Part shown: positions 1-7,717 of the stretch, piece by piece | Layout: the number at the start of each line of letters is the position of its first letter | How positions within the stretch are numbered: the stretch's first letter is position 1 | NCBI GenBank assembly: GCA_036826375.1 | Contig: DAISWL010000001.1 | Coordinates: 1-64,000, forward strand | DNA: 64,000 nucleotides | Direction of reading: 5' to 3' | DNA from: DAISWL01 sp036826375 | Lineage (GTDB): Bacteria > Patescibacteriota > Saccharimonadia > Saccharimonadales > HK-STAS-PATE-42 | Notes under the pieces: model-generated | Database searches by the model: none | Told to the model about the DNA's origin: nothing | Seen by the model: the letters and a program-made list of their open reading frames with translations, nothing else | Program-made: the position numbers and the translations under genes

Positions 1-10
1 TTCTTCATAA

Positions 11-418
11 CGTTATTTTACATGGTGGTGTCCTGATTCAAAACGGAATGGGGCTAGAGATGCTGCTAACTGGATAGAGCTTCCTCCCGGTTCTCCCGTT
101 ATATCTGTCGCGGAAGAGGTTTTATGCGCCCAGTGGGATGGCAGATTAAACCTAACCGATTCCGCCGACCCCAATCTTGTTGCCGAGGCAGCAGTATTTA
201 TTTTAAATTGCGCCCAAGAAGAAATAAGATATATAAATCCAAAGGCGAAAAATGTTCAAGATTTTTCAAAATTGATTTTAGAGTTTGCATCAATGAGCGA
301 TGAAGTTGATGATTTAGTAGAATCTACTGGTTCAGCTTTTGATCCCGAAAAAGATGGGGCTTTTGTTTTAGCTATACTAAAAAAACACGGTTTCGTAATA
401 ACTCAGCCGGAGGAGTAA
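11..418 (+). CDS. hypothetical protein, 5' end unresolved
   Basis: An open frame of 136 codons runs from just after a stop at 8-10 to TAA at 416-418, but has no ATG, GTG or TTG near its beginning; the first ATG in frame is at 292. The translation (WIELPPGSPVISVAEE, then an acidic helical stretch) looks like real protein. The true start may lie left of the window behind a frameshift, or the 5' end is lost. It ends five bases before the next gene, so the two are probably co-transcribed. I recognise no family. Confidence 0.4.
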   Translation, partial: RYFTWWCPDSKRNGARDAANWIELPPGSPVISVAEEVLCAQWDGRLNLTDSADPNLVAEAAVFILNCAQEEIRYINPKAKNVQDFSKLILEFASMSDEVDDLVESTGSAFDPEKDGAFVLAILKKHGFVITQPEE

Positions 419-423
419 CTAAA

Positions 424-732
424 ATGTCTAAGCCTGAAACTACAATTAGAGGCTGGGGACCAGATGAATACGAATCGTTAGGGCCTAATTGGGTTGAAAA
501 GAATGGCGAAGTATTACCCCCAAGTAGCGGACAAGCTTTTAATACCGATCCAGGGGCCTATGAGGAATACCTCACAGAAGTTGCAAGGAAAACTGCAGCT
601 GCCGCCGCCATCGCCGCCTGCCGCAAAACCTTATGGGAAAATCATTTAAGAAGAGAAGGTTGGGAAGAACCAAACTGGGAACAAATAGCAGCAGATGCCC
701 AAGCCCAACATCTGAGAGATAACGCCGCCTAA
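424..732 (+). CDS. hypothetical protein, 102 aa
   Basis: Small soluble protein with no recognised domain. It is rich in Trp, Glu and Ala, with a Gly/Pro-rich first third (TTIRGWGPDEYESLGPNW) and a helical Ala-rich second half ending in a charged tail. No signal peptide or membrane segment is visible. It starts five bases after the stop of the preceding open frame; GGAGGAGTAA just upstream supplies a good Shine-Dalgarno (GGAGG) overlapping that gene's end, so translation is probably coupled. Function unknown. Confidence 0.55.
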   Translation: MSKPETTIRGWGPDEYESLGPNWVEKNGEVLPPSSGQAFNTDPGAYEEYLTEVARKTAAAAAIAACRKTLWENHLRREGWEEPNWEQIAADAQAQHLRDNAA

Positions 733-772
733 ACTTAAATTAAAAATAATCCCTGCTCCCACCCCTAAAAAC

Positions 773-801
773 TTTATCACCTCCACTTTATACGCTATAC
801 T
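773..801 (+). promoter_or_regulatory. promoter of gatCA, leaderless type
   Basis: TTTATC (773-778), a 17-bp spacer and TATACT (796-801) end six bases before the gatC ATG at 808, so transcription should start at or next to the start codon. No Shine-Dalgarno is present. The same geometry recurs before several other genes in the window. Confidence 0.65.
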
Positions 802-807
802 TTAGTT

Positions 808-1098
808 ATGATTACTATTGAAGATGTTCAAAAACTTGCTAAACTTTCTCACCTTAAGCTTAGTAATGACGAGCTAGAAACTTATAGAAAAGAGATTGAA
901 GCCATTTTAGGCTATATCGAGCAACTCCAGCAGGCAGATCTTGAAGGTATTGATCCTACTTATCAGGTTAGCGGTAATAAAAATGTTATGCGTGATGATA
1001 GGATTAATGAGGACATCTACAAAACTACTCAAGCCGATTTACTAATCAACGCCCCAGCCAAACTTGATGCCCAAATTAAAGTTAAGAAGGTACTTTAA
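808..1098 (+). CDS. gatC: Asp/Glu-tRNA amidotransferase subunit C
   Basis: GatC is the small subunit of the GatCAB amidotransferase, which converts Glu-tRNA(Gln) (and Asp-tRNA(Asn)) to the amidated form; it wraps around and steadies the GatA-GatB dimer. The 96 residues have the usual family length and order: an N-terminal helix starting ITIEDVQKLAKLSHLKLSNDE, then a helical hairpin with ILGYIEQLQQADLEGIDP, and a C-terminal strand ending in KVKKVL. It sits directly upstream of gatA with six bases between stop and start. The start is the ATG right behind a TATACT -10 element, so the message is probably leaderless. Confidence 0.93.
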   Translation: MITIEDVQKLAKLSHLKLSNDELETYRKEIEAILGYIEQLQQADLEGIDPTYQVSGNKNVMRDDRINEDIYKTTQADLLINAPAKLDAQIKVKKVL

Positions 1099-1104
1099 AC
1101 TTAA

Positions 1105-2640
1105 ATGAACAAACAAGATAACAACCCCACTAGTCATCCTGAACTTGATTCAGGATCCCCCAAAAAAAACAGTACAACCGAAATCCGCCCCAAGGCAATT
1201 AAACACGGCCCAGTCTGGCCATCTTTAAAACAACTTGTCGAAGATGTAAACTCCGGAGTTATTAAGCCATCCGATTTGGTTGAAAAATCCTTAAGCTTAA
1301 TTAAGCAAGCTGAAAGCTATAATTCGGTTTTATTAAGCCTACCCGAAAGAGCCAGAAAGATGGCCACCGAAATTGAACTTAAGCTTAAAGCTGGCGAAGA
1401 AGTTGGCCCCTTAGCTGGAATCCCTTTTTTAGTTAAAGATAACTACTTAATTAAAGATACCAAAATGACCGCCAGTAGCAACATCTTAAATGATTTTATT
1501 AGCCCATATACCGCAACCGCCGTAACCAAATTAGAGGATGCCGGAGCCATTTGCGTGGGTAAAACCAACTTAGATGCCTTCGCCCACGGAGGAAGCACCG
1601 AAAATAGCGATTTTGGCGTAACTCTGAACCCGCACGATACCAAAAGAGTTCCCGGAGGAAGTAGCGGAGGAAGCGCCGCCGCAGTTGCCTTAAGTTTAGT
1701 GCCTTTTGCTTTGGGTAGTGATACCGGGGGGAGCATCCGTTTGCCAGCATCTTTTTGCGGCGCAGTAGGCTTGAAACCGAGTTATGGAGCCGTAAGTAGA
1801 TACGGCGTAGTTAGCATGGCCAGCTCAACCGATTGTATGGGACCAATCACTAATTCAGTTGAAGATGCTAGGCTAATCTTAAGCTTAATGGCCGGAATTG
1901 ATGAACTAGATTCCACCACCGTAGAACTAGAGCGTCATCCTGAACTTGATTCAGGATCTCCCAACAAGAGTGCTGAACTCAAAATCGGCGTCATCAAACA
2001 ATTTTACGGCGAGGGTTTGCAACCAGAGGTAAAACAAAAAACTTTAACCGCAATCAATAAATTTAAGGAGTTGGGTTACCAAGTTGAGGAGGTAGATTTA
2101 CCCGCACTAGCCTTAAGTTTAGCCGCCTATTACGTAATTATCCCCGCTGAAATTTCATCTAATTTGATGCGCTACGATGGCATCCGCTATGGCTTAAGCT
2201 TAAGCGATGGGCAAAATTTAGCGGATATTTATAGTGATAGTCGCTCTGCTGGTTTTAATTCTGAAAATAAAAGAAGAATTATGATTGGCGCCTACGTTTT
2301 AAGTAGTGGTTATTACGATGCTTATTACAAACGCGCCCAAACTGTACGCACTAAAATTATTAATCAGTTTAAAGCTGCACTAGAAGAGTTTGATTTATTA
2401 GCCGGGCCGGTTGCTCCGACCACCGCTTTTAAGATTGGTGAAAACGCTGCTGATCCACTTGCCATGTATTTGGCAGATGTAATGACAGTGGGAGTTAGCC
2501 TCGCTGGCCTACCAGCCTTAAGTTTACCGGTTGGGGTTGATAATCAGAATCTACCAATTGGTTTGCAGCTTATTTGTAAAGCAAAAGATGATTACAAACT
2601 ACTAAGCTTAAGCGCTGATCTTGAAGAGATACTGGGTTAA
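1105..2640 (+). CDS. gatA: Asp/Glu-tRNA amidotransferase subunit A
   Basis: GatA is the amidase subunit that releases ammonia from glutamine for tRNA-dependent amidation. The amidase-signature triad is complete: Lys111 (GIPFLVKDN), cis-Ser186 (PGGSSGGS) and nucleophile Ser210 (GSDTGGS), with the 75- and 24-residue spacings of the family. At 511 residues it is longer than usual because a palindromic repeat is inserted twice in frame, giving HPELDSGSP at about residues 11-19 and 278-286, in the N-terminal tail and in a surface loop after the catalytic core. It follows gatC closely with no Shine-Dalgarno. Its 3' end is duplicated at 6768-6801, on the far side of the cassette that separates it from gatB. 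Confidence 0.96.
   Translation: MNKQDNNPTSHPELDSGSPKKNSTTEIRPKAIKHGPVWPSLKQLVEDVNSGVIKPSDLVEKSLSLIKQAESYNSVLLSLPERARKMATEIELKLKAGEEVGPLAGIPFLVKDNYLIKDTKMTASSNILNDFISPYTATAVTKLEDAGAICVGKTNLDAFAHGGSTENSDFGVTLNPHDTKRVPGGSSGGSAAAVALSLVPFALGSDTGGSIRLPASFCGAVGLKPSYGAVSRYGVVSMASSTDCMGPITNSVEDARLILSLMAGIDELDSTTVELERHPELDSGSPNKSAELKIGVIKQFYGEGLQPEVKQKTLTAINKFKELGYQVEEVDLPALALSLAAYYVIIPAEISSNLMRYDGIRYGLSLSDGQNLADIYSDSRSAGFNSENKRRIMIGAYVLSSGYYDAYYKRAQTVRTKIINQFKAALEEFDLLAGPVAPTTAFKIGENAADPLAMYLADVMTVGVSLAGLPALSLPVGVDNQNLPIGLQLICKAKDDYKLLSLSADLEEILG
1133..1160. repeat. palindromic protein-coding repeat, copy 1 (in gatA)
   Basis: Imperfect palindrome with arms ATCCTGAA and TTCAGGAT around CTTGA, flanked by GTC and CCCC. 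Read in frame it gives SHPELDSGSP near the GatA N-terminus. Five other copies lie in the window. Confidence 0.85.
1934..1960. repeat. palindromic protein-coding repeat, copy 2 (in gatA)
   Basis: Second copy in the same gene (ends GATCTC rather than GATCCC), read as RHPELDSGSP in the loop before LKIGVIKQF. The insertion keeps the reading frame. Confidence 0.85.
2607..2640 (+). repeat. direct repeat A: original 3' end of gatA
   Basis: The last 34 bases of gatA recur at 6768-6801 with two mismatches. The two copies bracket the two-component/ABC cassette, like a duplicated insertion point. Confidence 0.8.
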
Positions 2641-2697
2641 GTTTAATACAGTTCATACTTATTACCGATATTAACTACTGAATAAAAGTAAAAGGTT

Positions 2698-3378
2698 TTA
2701 AGACCCTTTAATCTGGCTCATTTTACCGTTTTCTAGGCGGAAAACTCTATCGGCTTGGCGGGCAATTTCTAGATCGTGAGTGACCACTAGTACGGTTGTT
2801 TCTTCATCTCTTGATAAATTATGTAGAAGTTGGAAGATGGAGCGTCCAGTTTTAGAATCTAAATTACCAGTTGGTTCATCGGCTAAAATTAATTTTGGCT
2901 TATTTGCTAGCGCTCGGGCGATGGCCACACGCTGTTGTTCGCCTCCGCTGAGCCTCCCTGGTTTACGCTTTTGCTTATCGTTAGTTAAACCGACTCGGTT
3001 CAATAATTCAACCGCTCGGGCATGACTTTCTTTTTTGGAAGTGTGTGCAAATAGCATTGGCATCATTACGTTTTCTAGAGCTGAAAGGTTCGGCACCAAG
3101 TTATAACCCTGAAAAACAAATCCAATTTTTTTGGCTCGGTATTTTATAAGAGCATGATCGCTAAGCTTAGTGATATCTGCTTTATCAATTTTAATATTGC
3201 CAGAACTCGGCTTTTCTAAAGCTCCCAAAATACCGAGGATGGTAGTTTTTCCGCTACCACTTTGACCGATAATCGAGGCGAACTCACCTGAGTTAATCTT
3301 AAATGATACATCATCAACGGCTGCTATTTGAGTATCACCAGAACGAAATATCTTCTTCAAATTTGTGACTTCTAACAT
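2698..3378 (-). CDS. ABC transporter ATP-binding protein, MacB/LolD type
   Basis: Cytoplasmic ATPase that would drive the FtsX-like permease encoded just upstream. All motor motifs are present in order: Walker A GQSGSGKTT (residues 38-46), a Q-loop at VFQGYN, signature LSGGEQQR (143-150), Walker B LILADEPTGNLD (163-174) and the switch His in VVTHD. The 226-residue length is normal for the LolD/MacB/FtsE group. A clear AAAGGAG Shine-Dalgarno precedes the ATG by nine bases. In monoderms such pairs usually act in antimicrobial-peptide resistance or envelope mechanotransmission; the substrate here is unknown. Confidence 0.92.
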   Translation of the reverse strand: MLEVTNLKKIFRSGDTQIAAVDDVSFKINSGEFASIIGQSGSGKTTILGILGALEKPSSGNIKIDKADITKLSDHALIKYRAKKIGFVFQGYNLVPNLSALENVMMPMLFAHTSKKESHARAVELLNRVGLTNDKQKRKPGRLSGGEQQRVAIARALANKPKLILADEPTGNLDSKTGRSIFQLLHNLSRDEETTVLVVTHDLEIARQADRVFRLENGKMSQIKGS

Positions 3379-3435
3379 ATCTTATACTCCTTTTAATTTG
3401 TAATTAAATGTACTGATTTAAGTTTAACCACTAGG

Positions 3436-4815
3436 CTATTCACTGCGTAACACTTCGGCAGGTTTCACTTTGGCGATTATAATTGAGCTAACTGCGCTTC
3501 CGAAAAGGGCAATCACTATAGATGTAGCCAGCCCGCCCAGTAGCGATTCATAACCTAGCTTGGCTTGGATATCTTTAGCATCATTAATGCCTCCACCAAC
3601 AATTCCCACTATAACGCCACCGCCTTTAGGAGCAGCTCCACCACCAGGGCCACTGTTACTAGCTAGCGCTCGAGTTACCGGTCCGCCAGCGACAACGCCA
3701 ATTACAACTGCTATGGCTAATCCTAATAATGTTAAGGTTAAAGATTCAACCATGAACTGAGTTACAATTCTAATATTAGAACTACCAATTGCTTTTAATA
3801 TTCCAATTTCACGACGACGTTCACGAACCACCATTACCATAGCAAGTAGGATGATAACTCCACCTGCAATTACAGAGCCAATTAGGCTAGCGATAGATAT
3901 TTTTTGGATATCTTGGAGTGGCTCAATAGCGTTTTCAACCATTTGCTTGCTATCTGTGACATCTGCGCTACTGCCTAGTGAATCTTTAACTGCTTTAGTT
4001 GCTCCATCAATGTTGGCAACTGAATCAACTGAAGCAACGGCTCCATCAATTGCGCCAGCGTTATCACTTAAGCGTTGCAGAGTAGGCAATGAAGTTACAA
4101 CAGTGTTTTCTGCAAATTGAGTTTCAGTTTTAAAGATTCCAACTACGGTTAAAGTTTTATCGTAAGCACTGAAGGTAGAACCAACCTTCAAATTATTTTT
4201 AGTGGCCATTTTGTCGCTCACCATCGCTTCGTCTGAATCTTTAGTTCCATCAATAAAGCGTCCTTCTGCAAGGGTGAATTTAGATTCATCCTGAGGCTGA
4301 GTAGCGGTTGGATCAGAAGTTCCTAGCACTCCAATTGGTGGTTGAAAATCTGTAGGGACTCCGCCTCCTATGCCAGAAGAAATAACCGTTCCGCCTCCGC
4401 CACCAGAAGCGGGCTCTTTATTAAACTCAAGCACAGGCTTCAAGTTGGTTTCAGAAAACTTACTGCCATCTGGGCTCATCATAACAGGGCTCGCTTCGCC
4501 GCTATCAGATTTAGGCATTACAGTTCCATGAAGAGTTTTAGTAACGCTTGTGATGTGTTCAATATCTTTAAGCTTATCTACCTGAGCTACCGTTAAGCCG
4601 TTGTTAACTGAACTGGCACTGCTGAATCCGGCAGGGGAGATGCTGATGCTATTACCGATAGATTTTCTAACAGATTCAATTTTATCGCCAACAGCTTGAT
4701 TGGCGATCAGCATCACTAAACTTAACCCTATGCTAAGCCCTAGTATTGAAACTATGGAAATAGTTCTGACTGAATTTCTAAACGCATTACGGATTCCTAA
4801 ACTTACCACATTCAT
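3436..4815 (-). CDS. ABC transporter permease, MacB/FtsX family
   Basis: Membrane partner of the ATPase downstream. It has an N-terminal membrane segment (about residues 18-40), a large extracellular MacB periplasmic-core-like domain (about 45-305), and three C-terminal membrane segments of the FtsX fold, with the coupling stretch RERRREIGILKAIGSS after the second segment. Two glycine-rich inserts are unusual: one in the outer domain (EPASGGGGGTVISSGIGGG) and one in the loop between the last membrane segments (PGGGAAPKGGG). A good Shine-Dalgarno (AAGGAG) precedes the ATG. It lies downstream of the sensor kinase on the same strand, which suggests that the two-component system controls it. Confidence 0.9.
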   Translation of the reverse strand: MNVVSLGIRNAFRNSVRTISIVSILGLSIGLSLVMLIANQAVGDKIESVRKSIGNSISISPAGFSSASSVNNGLTVAQVDKLKDIEHITSVTKTLHGTVMPKSDSGEASPVMMSPDGSKFSETNLKPVLEFNKEPASGGGGGTVISSGIGGGVPTDFQPPIGVLGTSDPTATQPQDESKFTLAEGRFIDGTKDSDEAMVSDKMATKNNLKVGSTFSAYDKTLTVVGIFKTETQFAENTVVTSLPTLQRLSDNAGAIDGAVASVDSVANIDGATKAVKDSLGSSADVTDSKQMVENAIEPLQDIQKISIASLIGSVIAGGVIILLAMVMVVRERRREIGILKAIGSSNIRIVTQFMVESLTLTLLGLAIAVVIGVVAGGPVTRALASNSGPGGGAAPKGGGVIVGIVGGGINDAKDIQAKLGYESLLGGLATSIVIALFGSAVSSIIIAKVKPAEVLRSE

Positions 4816-4875
4816 AATTCTTTCTCCTTATTTTTTATTACAACTAATTACTACCATTCATCTTAATCTACAAAA

Positions 4876-4892
4876 CCTAAAGAAAGCTTAAG
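4876..4892 (-). promoter_or_regulatory. possible response-regulator box before the ABC genes
   Basis: CCTAAAG followed 11 bases on by the similar CTTAAG, read on the plus strand. It resembles the two CCTAAAG repeats in front of the regulator gene itself, so it may be the box through which the regulator acts on the permease/ATPase pair. Only one half matches well. Confidence 0.3.
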
Positions 4893-4916
4893 ATTAATCC
4901 CGATTTCTTAAAAAAG

Positions 4917-6026
4917 TTATTTAACAGGTAAACTGATAGAAAATGTTGAGCCTTTTTTGGCAGAACTGATAACACTTAACTTTCCACTGTGTTGATCCAC
5001 AATTTGTTTGGCGATTGATAATCCCAGCCCGTAACCTTTATTATTGGCTTGGTTGCGAGCAGTATCAGCCCGATAAAAACGCTCAAAAATATGGGGTAGA
5101 TCATTAGGCTTAATTCCTATTCCTTGATCTTCAATATTTAAATAAGCTGTTTTATTTTCAACTGAACCACTAATCTGAATAACAGAACCCTCGGGACTAT
5201 ACTTAATAGCGTTATCAAGTAAGATGACTAACGCCTGAGTTAGGCTGCTGCCCTCAGCGTTAATAATAATCTTTGGCAACTGATCATCAATAATAATATC
5301 TTTAATTTGCGCCAATTTAACTACCCGATTTATCGCCTCGGTTACTAACTTATTAAGCTTAAGCTCTTTAAAATCTTTTGAAGTTAGTGGAGCTTTGGTT
5401 AAATCTAACAACCCCTCTGATAAAGATTTCAACCTCCCAACCTCAGCATAATTAGATTCTAAAGCCGCTTTTGCTCTTGCTAAACTTAATTCTTTTTTAG
5501 CAAGCACTACTTCAATTTCAGCTTGCATAATGGCTAGTGGAGTTCTTAATTCATGCGATGCATCGGCTGTAAAACGCTCTTGAGCATCCATTGCCAGTTC
5601 TATTGGCTGGAGAGTTTTAAGTGCTAGGTAATAGCTAATAAAAGCACCCACCACTAGTGCTATCACATTTAAGATGATCAGCTGGTTTCTAAGATTAACC
5701 TTAAGTTTAGCAAAAGTATCTTCAAGTTTAGAATTAAGCTTAGTGATTTCATCTTGATTTAGTGGTGGAACTTGTAACATCTTCTGGTCATCGCCAGGGG
5801 AGGTGCTTGTAACCGATGGCTGATTAGTAAAATTAGGAGGAGGGGAAAGGGTTCCGGCCCCTACCGATACTTCAGGGCCCTCAATAACTTTAACTTGTAA
5901 ATTTGCCGTTGATGCTTGGTAAAAAATGATGCTAAAGCTAACAAATAACACCATTATTATACTTAAGTATGTTAGAGCCAGCTTCAGGCGAGTGTTGCTG
6001 ATTTTATCAAGATTAATGAGCCTCAT
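4917..6026 (-). CDS. sensor histidine kinase
   Basis: Membrane sensor with two membrane segments (about residues 14-37 and 115-138) enclosing a short outer domain rich in Pro, Ser and Thr. Then follow a HisKA dimerisation domain with the phosphoryl-accepting His158 in FTADASHELRTP, and an HATPase domain with N box (LLDNAIKYSPEG), G1 box (DQGIGI) and G2 box (GYGLGLSIAKQIVDQHSG). There is no obvious HAMP domain. It overlaps the regulator gene by four bases and is followed by the ABC permease/ATPase, an arrangement typical of peptide-antibiotic sensing and detoxification modules. Confidence 0.92.
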   Translation of the reverse strand: MRLINLDKISNTRLKLALTYLSIIMVLFVSFSIIFYQASTANLQVKVIEGPEVSVGAGTLSPPPNFTNQPSVTSTSPGDDQKMLQVPPLNQDEITKLNSKLEDTFAKLKVNLRNQLIILNVIALVVGAFISYYLALKTLQPIELAMDAQERFTADASHELRTPLAIMQAEIEVVLAKKELSLARAKAALESNYAEVGRLKSLSEGLLDLTKAPLTSKDFKELKLNKLVTEAINRVVKLAQIKDIIIDDQLPKIIINAEGSSLTQALVILLDNAIKYSPEGSVIQISGSVENKTAYLNIEDQGIGIKPNDLPHIFERFYRADTARNQANNKGYGLGLSIAKQIVDQHSGKLSVISSAKKGSTFSISLPVK

Positions 6027-6703
6027 TGGTCCTCCTCTATTTTATAGCCGAAGCCTCGCACGGTCTGAATCACTTTAGGGCCATCAAATGGCTTTTCTAT
6101 CTTTGCTCTTAAATAAACGATGAATACTTCAACAGTGCTGGGTAAAACATCTGAATCGAAATCCCAAACATGATTAAGAATAGCGTTTTTGCTTAAAACT
6201 TTGCCCTTGTTTCTTAAAAGATATTCCAAAATAGCGTATTCTTTTGCTGATAGGTGAATGCCTTGATTAGCTCTACTGACATCTTTACTAATTAGATTAA
6301 GCTTAAGATCTTGATAAGATAAAATCTCACCAAGCGATTCATGCGGCCGACGTAGTAGCGCTTGCAGCCTTGCCCTTAGTTCATCAAAACTAAAAGGTTT
6401 TATTAAGTAATCATCGGCGCCGGCATCAAGGCCAGCCACTCTATCACTAGTAGTAGTTTTAGCCGTTAACATTAATATTGGAACGTGGTTTCCAGCTGCT
6501 CTAATTTTTTGGCAGATTTCCAACCCATCCATACCGCCAGGTAACATCCTATCAAGAATGATTACATCGTATTCTTCAGTTAGAGCATAACTTAAACCAC
6601 TCGGTCCATCATGGCAGATTTCCGAAGTGTAGGATTGTTCGCTCAAACCCTCTTTAATTAAGCTGGCGATTTTAGGTTCATCTTCAATAATTAACACTTT
6701 CAT
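6023..6703 (-). CDS. response regulator, OmpR/PhoB family
   Basis: Transcription factor of 226 residues. The receiver domain carries the acidic pair (IEDEP), phospho-acceptor Asp51 (VIILDRMLPG) and the conserved Lys in DYLIKPF; a C-terminal winged helix follows (HLSAKEYAILEYLLRNKGKVLS to TVRGFGYKIE). It is the first gene of a four-gene minus-strand run: regulator, kinase, permease, ATPase. The ATG lies six bases behind a TAATAT -10-like sequence, and two CCTAAAG repeats spaced 11 bp lie just upstream, suggesting autoregulation. Confidence 0.94.
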   Translation of the reverse strand: MKVLIIEDEPKIASLIKEGLSEQSYTSEICHDGPSGLSYALTEEYDVIILDRMLPGGMDGLEICQKIRAAGNHVPILMLTAKTTTSDRVAGLDAGADDYLIKPFSFDELRARLQALLRRPHESLGEILSYQDLKLNLISKDVSRANQGIHLSAKEYAILEYLLRNKGKVLSKNAILNHVWDFDSDVLPSTVEVFIVYLRAKIEKPFDGPKVIQTVRGFGYKIEEDQ

Positions 6704-6726
6704 GTATCTATATTATCCCATAACAT

Positions 6727-6744
6727 CCTAAAGTTAGCCTAAAG
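6727..6744 (-). promoter_or_regulatory. probable autoregulatory operator of the response regulator
   Basis: Two CCTAAAG repeats at 6727-6733 and 6738-6744 are spaced exactly 11 bp. Helically phased direct repeats are the usual binding pattern of OmpR/PhoB-family dimers. They lie 24-41 bp upstream of the regulator's start codon and would overlap its -35 region. A partial copy precedes the ABC genes. Confidence 0.55.
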
Positions 6745-6767
6745 TTTAGGATGCAGTAACTACCAAT

Positions 6768-6801
6768 CTTAAGCTCTGAGCTTGAAGAGATACTGGGTTA
6801 A
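6768..6801 (+). repeat. direct repeat A': copy of the gatA 3' end
   Basis: 34 bases match the last 34 bases of gatA, including its stop codon, with two mismatches. No other gatA sequence is present here. This is the right-hand border of the cassette between gatA and gatB. Confidence 0.8.
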
Positions 6802-6813
6802 ACTTAAAAAGAG

Positions 6814-6842
6814 TTTACTATCAGTGATATATATTGTATAGT
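6814..6842 (+). promoter_or_regulatory. promoter of the 6849 gene, leaderless type
   Basis: TTTACT (6814-6819), a 17-bp spacer and TATAGT (6837-6842) end six bases before ATG 6849. The geometry equals that of gatC. It argues that the ATG at 6849, not the TTG at 6834 inside the -10, is the start. Confidence 0.6.
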
Positions 6843-6848
6843 ATTACT

Positions 6849-7685
6849 ATGAAATTCGACGAACCTGGTGCTGCAGACATAACTAAACTAACCCTTGAAG
6901 CCCAGAAGTACGCAGATGAAACCGGAGACGCTAATTTTGCGCTGAGTTGTTTCGGTTGGTTAATACCTCATCTAAGTGAGGATATTACGGGGATTATTGA
7001 TTCAATCCGAGATAGAGCATTATTAACTTTTAATGAAGCAAGCAACCCCGATAAGCCACCCGTATGCTTTATTGGCTCCTCCGATTGTGATAAAACCGTC
7101 ACTTTTACTACAGAAAATCTAACTTCTGGCGCCTTAAGTTTAGCACTAGAAAGCCTCATTAAGGGCTTAAAGGGCAGTGGTAAAGAGCATCAAACCACAC
7201 ACTTAAACAGGCTGATCGCTGGTTACATAATAGGCTCTGAAATAGCGGAGAATGGCGATGCAACTCCCTGGGCGATTGGTGACTCTATTCATAATCTATC
7301 GCTCCCCACTTTAACCGGCATTTTTAATACATTAAGTGCTCCGAAACCAAATGCGGATTCACTACCCCGAACAATGGAAGATCCCGAACAAGTTAATCAT
7401 TATAGATTTGCGGGAGCTGCTGCCAAATTTGTGCTAAGTTGTTCACTGGCGGATATGGGCGCACTTAAGAGGGATGTACTAGCAATATCAGAAAGACTCG
7501 ATCGAAGAATGGCTAAAAACTTCGGAAAAGTAGCAGATGACCTAATTGAAACTAGTTTAAGCGATTCAACTCCTGAGTTTTATAGAGAAACTGAGGCGGG
7601 GTTACTAATTGCAGCCCTTAATGAATCTTATAGTTTGCCAGCGATGTTTAATGCGATGTCTCGCTTCACACCAGTTCAAGAATAG
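6849..7685 (+). CDS. hypothetical protein, 278 aa
   Basis: Soluble, mostly helical acidic protein with no family I recognise. The frame is open from 6834, but the ATG at 6849 fits the promoter better (see the promoter entry). The first half contains ITKLTLEAQKYADETGDANFALSCFGWLIPHLSEDI, and the second half has several amphipathic helices (RRMAKNFGKVADDLIETSL). No signal peptide or membrane segment is seen. It sits between the duplicated gatA end and gatB, so it may have arrived with the neighbouring cassette or been placed there independently. Confidence 0.65.
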   Translation: MKFDEPGAADITKLTLEAQKYADETGDANFALSCFGWLIPHLSEDITGIIDSIRDRALLTFNEASNPDKPPVCFIGSSDCDKTVTFTTENLTSGALSLALESLIKGLKGSGKEHQTTHLNRLIAGYIIGSEIAENGDATPWAIGDSIHNLSLPTLTGIFNTLSAPKPNADSLPRTMEDPEQVNHYRFAGAAAKFVLSCSLADMGALKRDVLAISERLDRRMAKNFGKVADDLIETSLSDSTPEFYRETEAGLLIAALNESYSLPAMFNAMSRFTPVQE

Positions 7686-7699
7686 CCATTCTAATCTCG

Positions 7700-7708
7700 T
7701 GTTATAAT
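7700..7708 (+). promoter_or_regulatory. extended -10 promoter of gatB
   Basis: TGTTATAAT is an extended -10 element whose last base lies nine bases before the gatB ATG at 7718. A near-leaderless message is expected; no convincing -35 is seen. It gives gatB its own promoter, consistent with its separation from gatCA. Confidence 0.5.
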
Positions 7709-7717
7709 TAAATATGA

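Noticed and set aside
1443..1750. Minus-strand frames inside gatA
   Set aside because: Shadows of the gatA coding sequence; gatA is unambiguous in its own frame.
2698..6703. Integrative element carrying the two-component/ABC cassette
   Set aside because: The flanking repeat suggests insertion, but no integrase, transposase or relaxase is encoded, so it is not called a mobile element.
6834..6848. TTG start for the 6849 gene
   Set aside because: The TTG lies directly in front of and within the -10 region of a well-formed promoter, so it would not be in the transcript; ATG 6849 follows by six bases.
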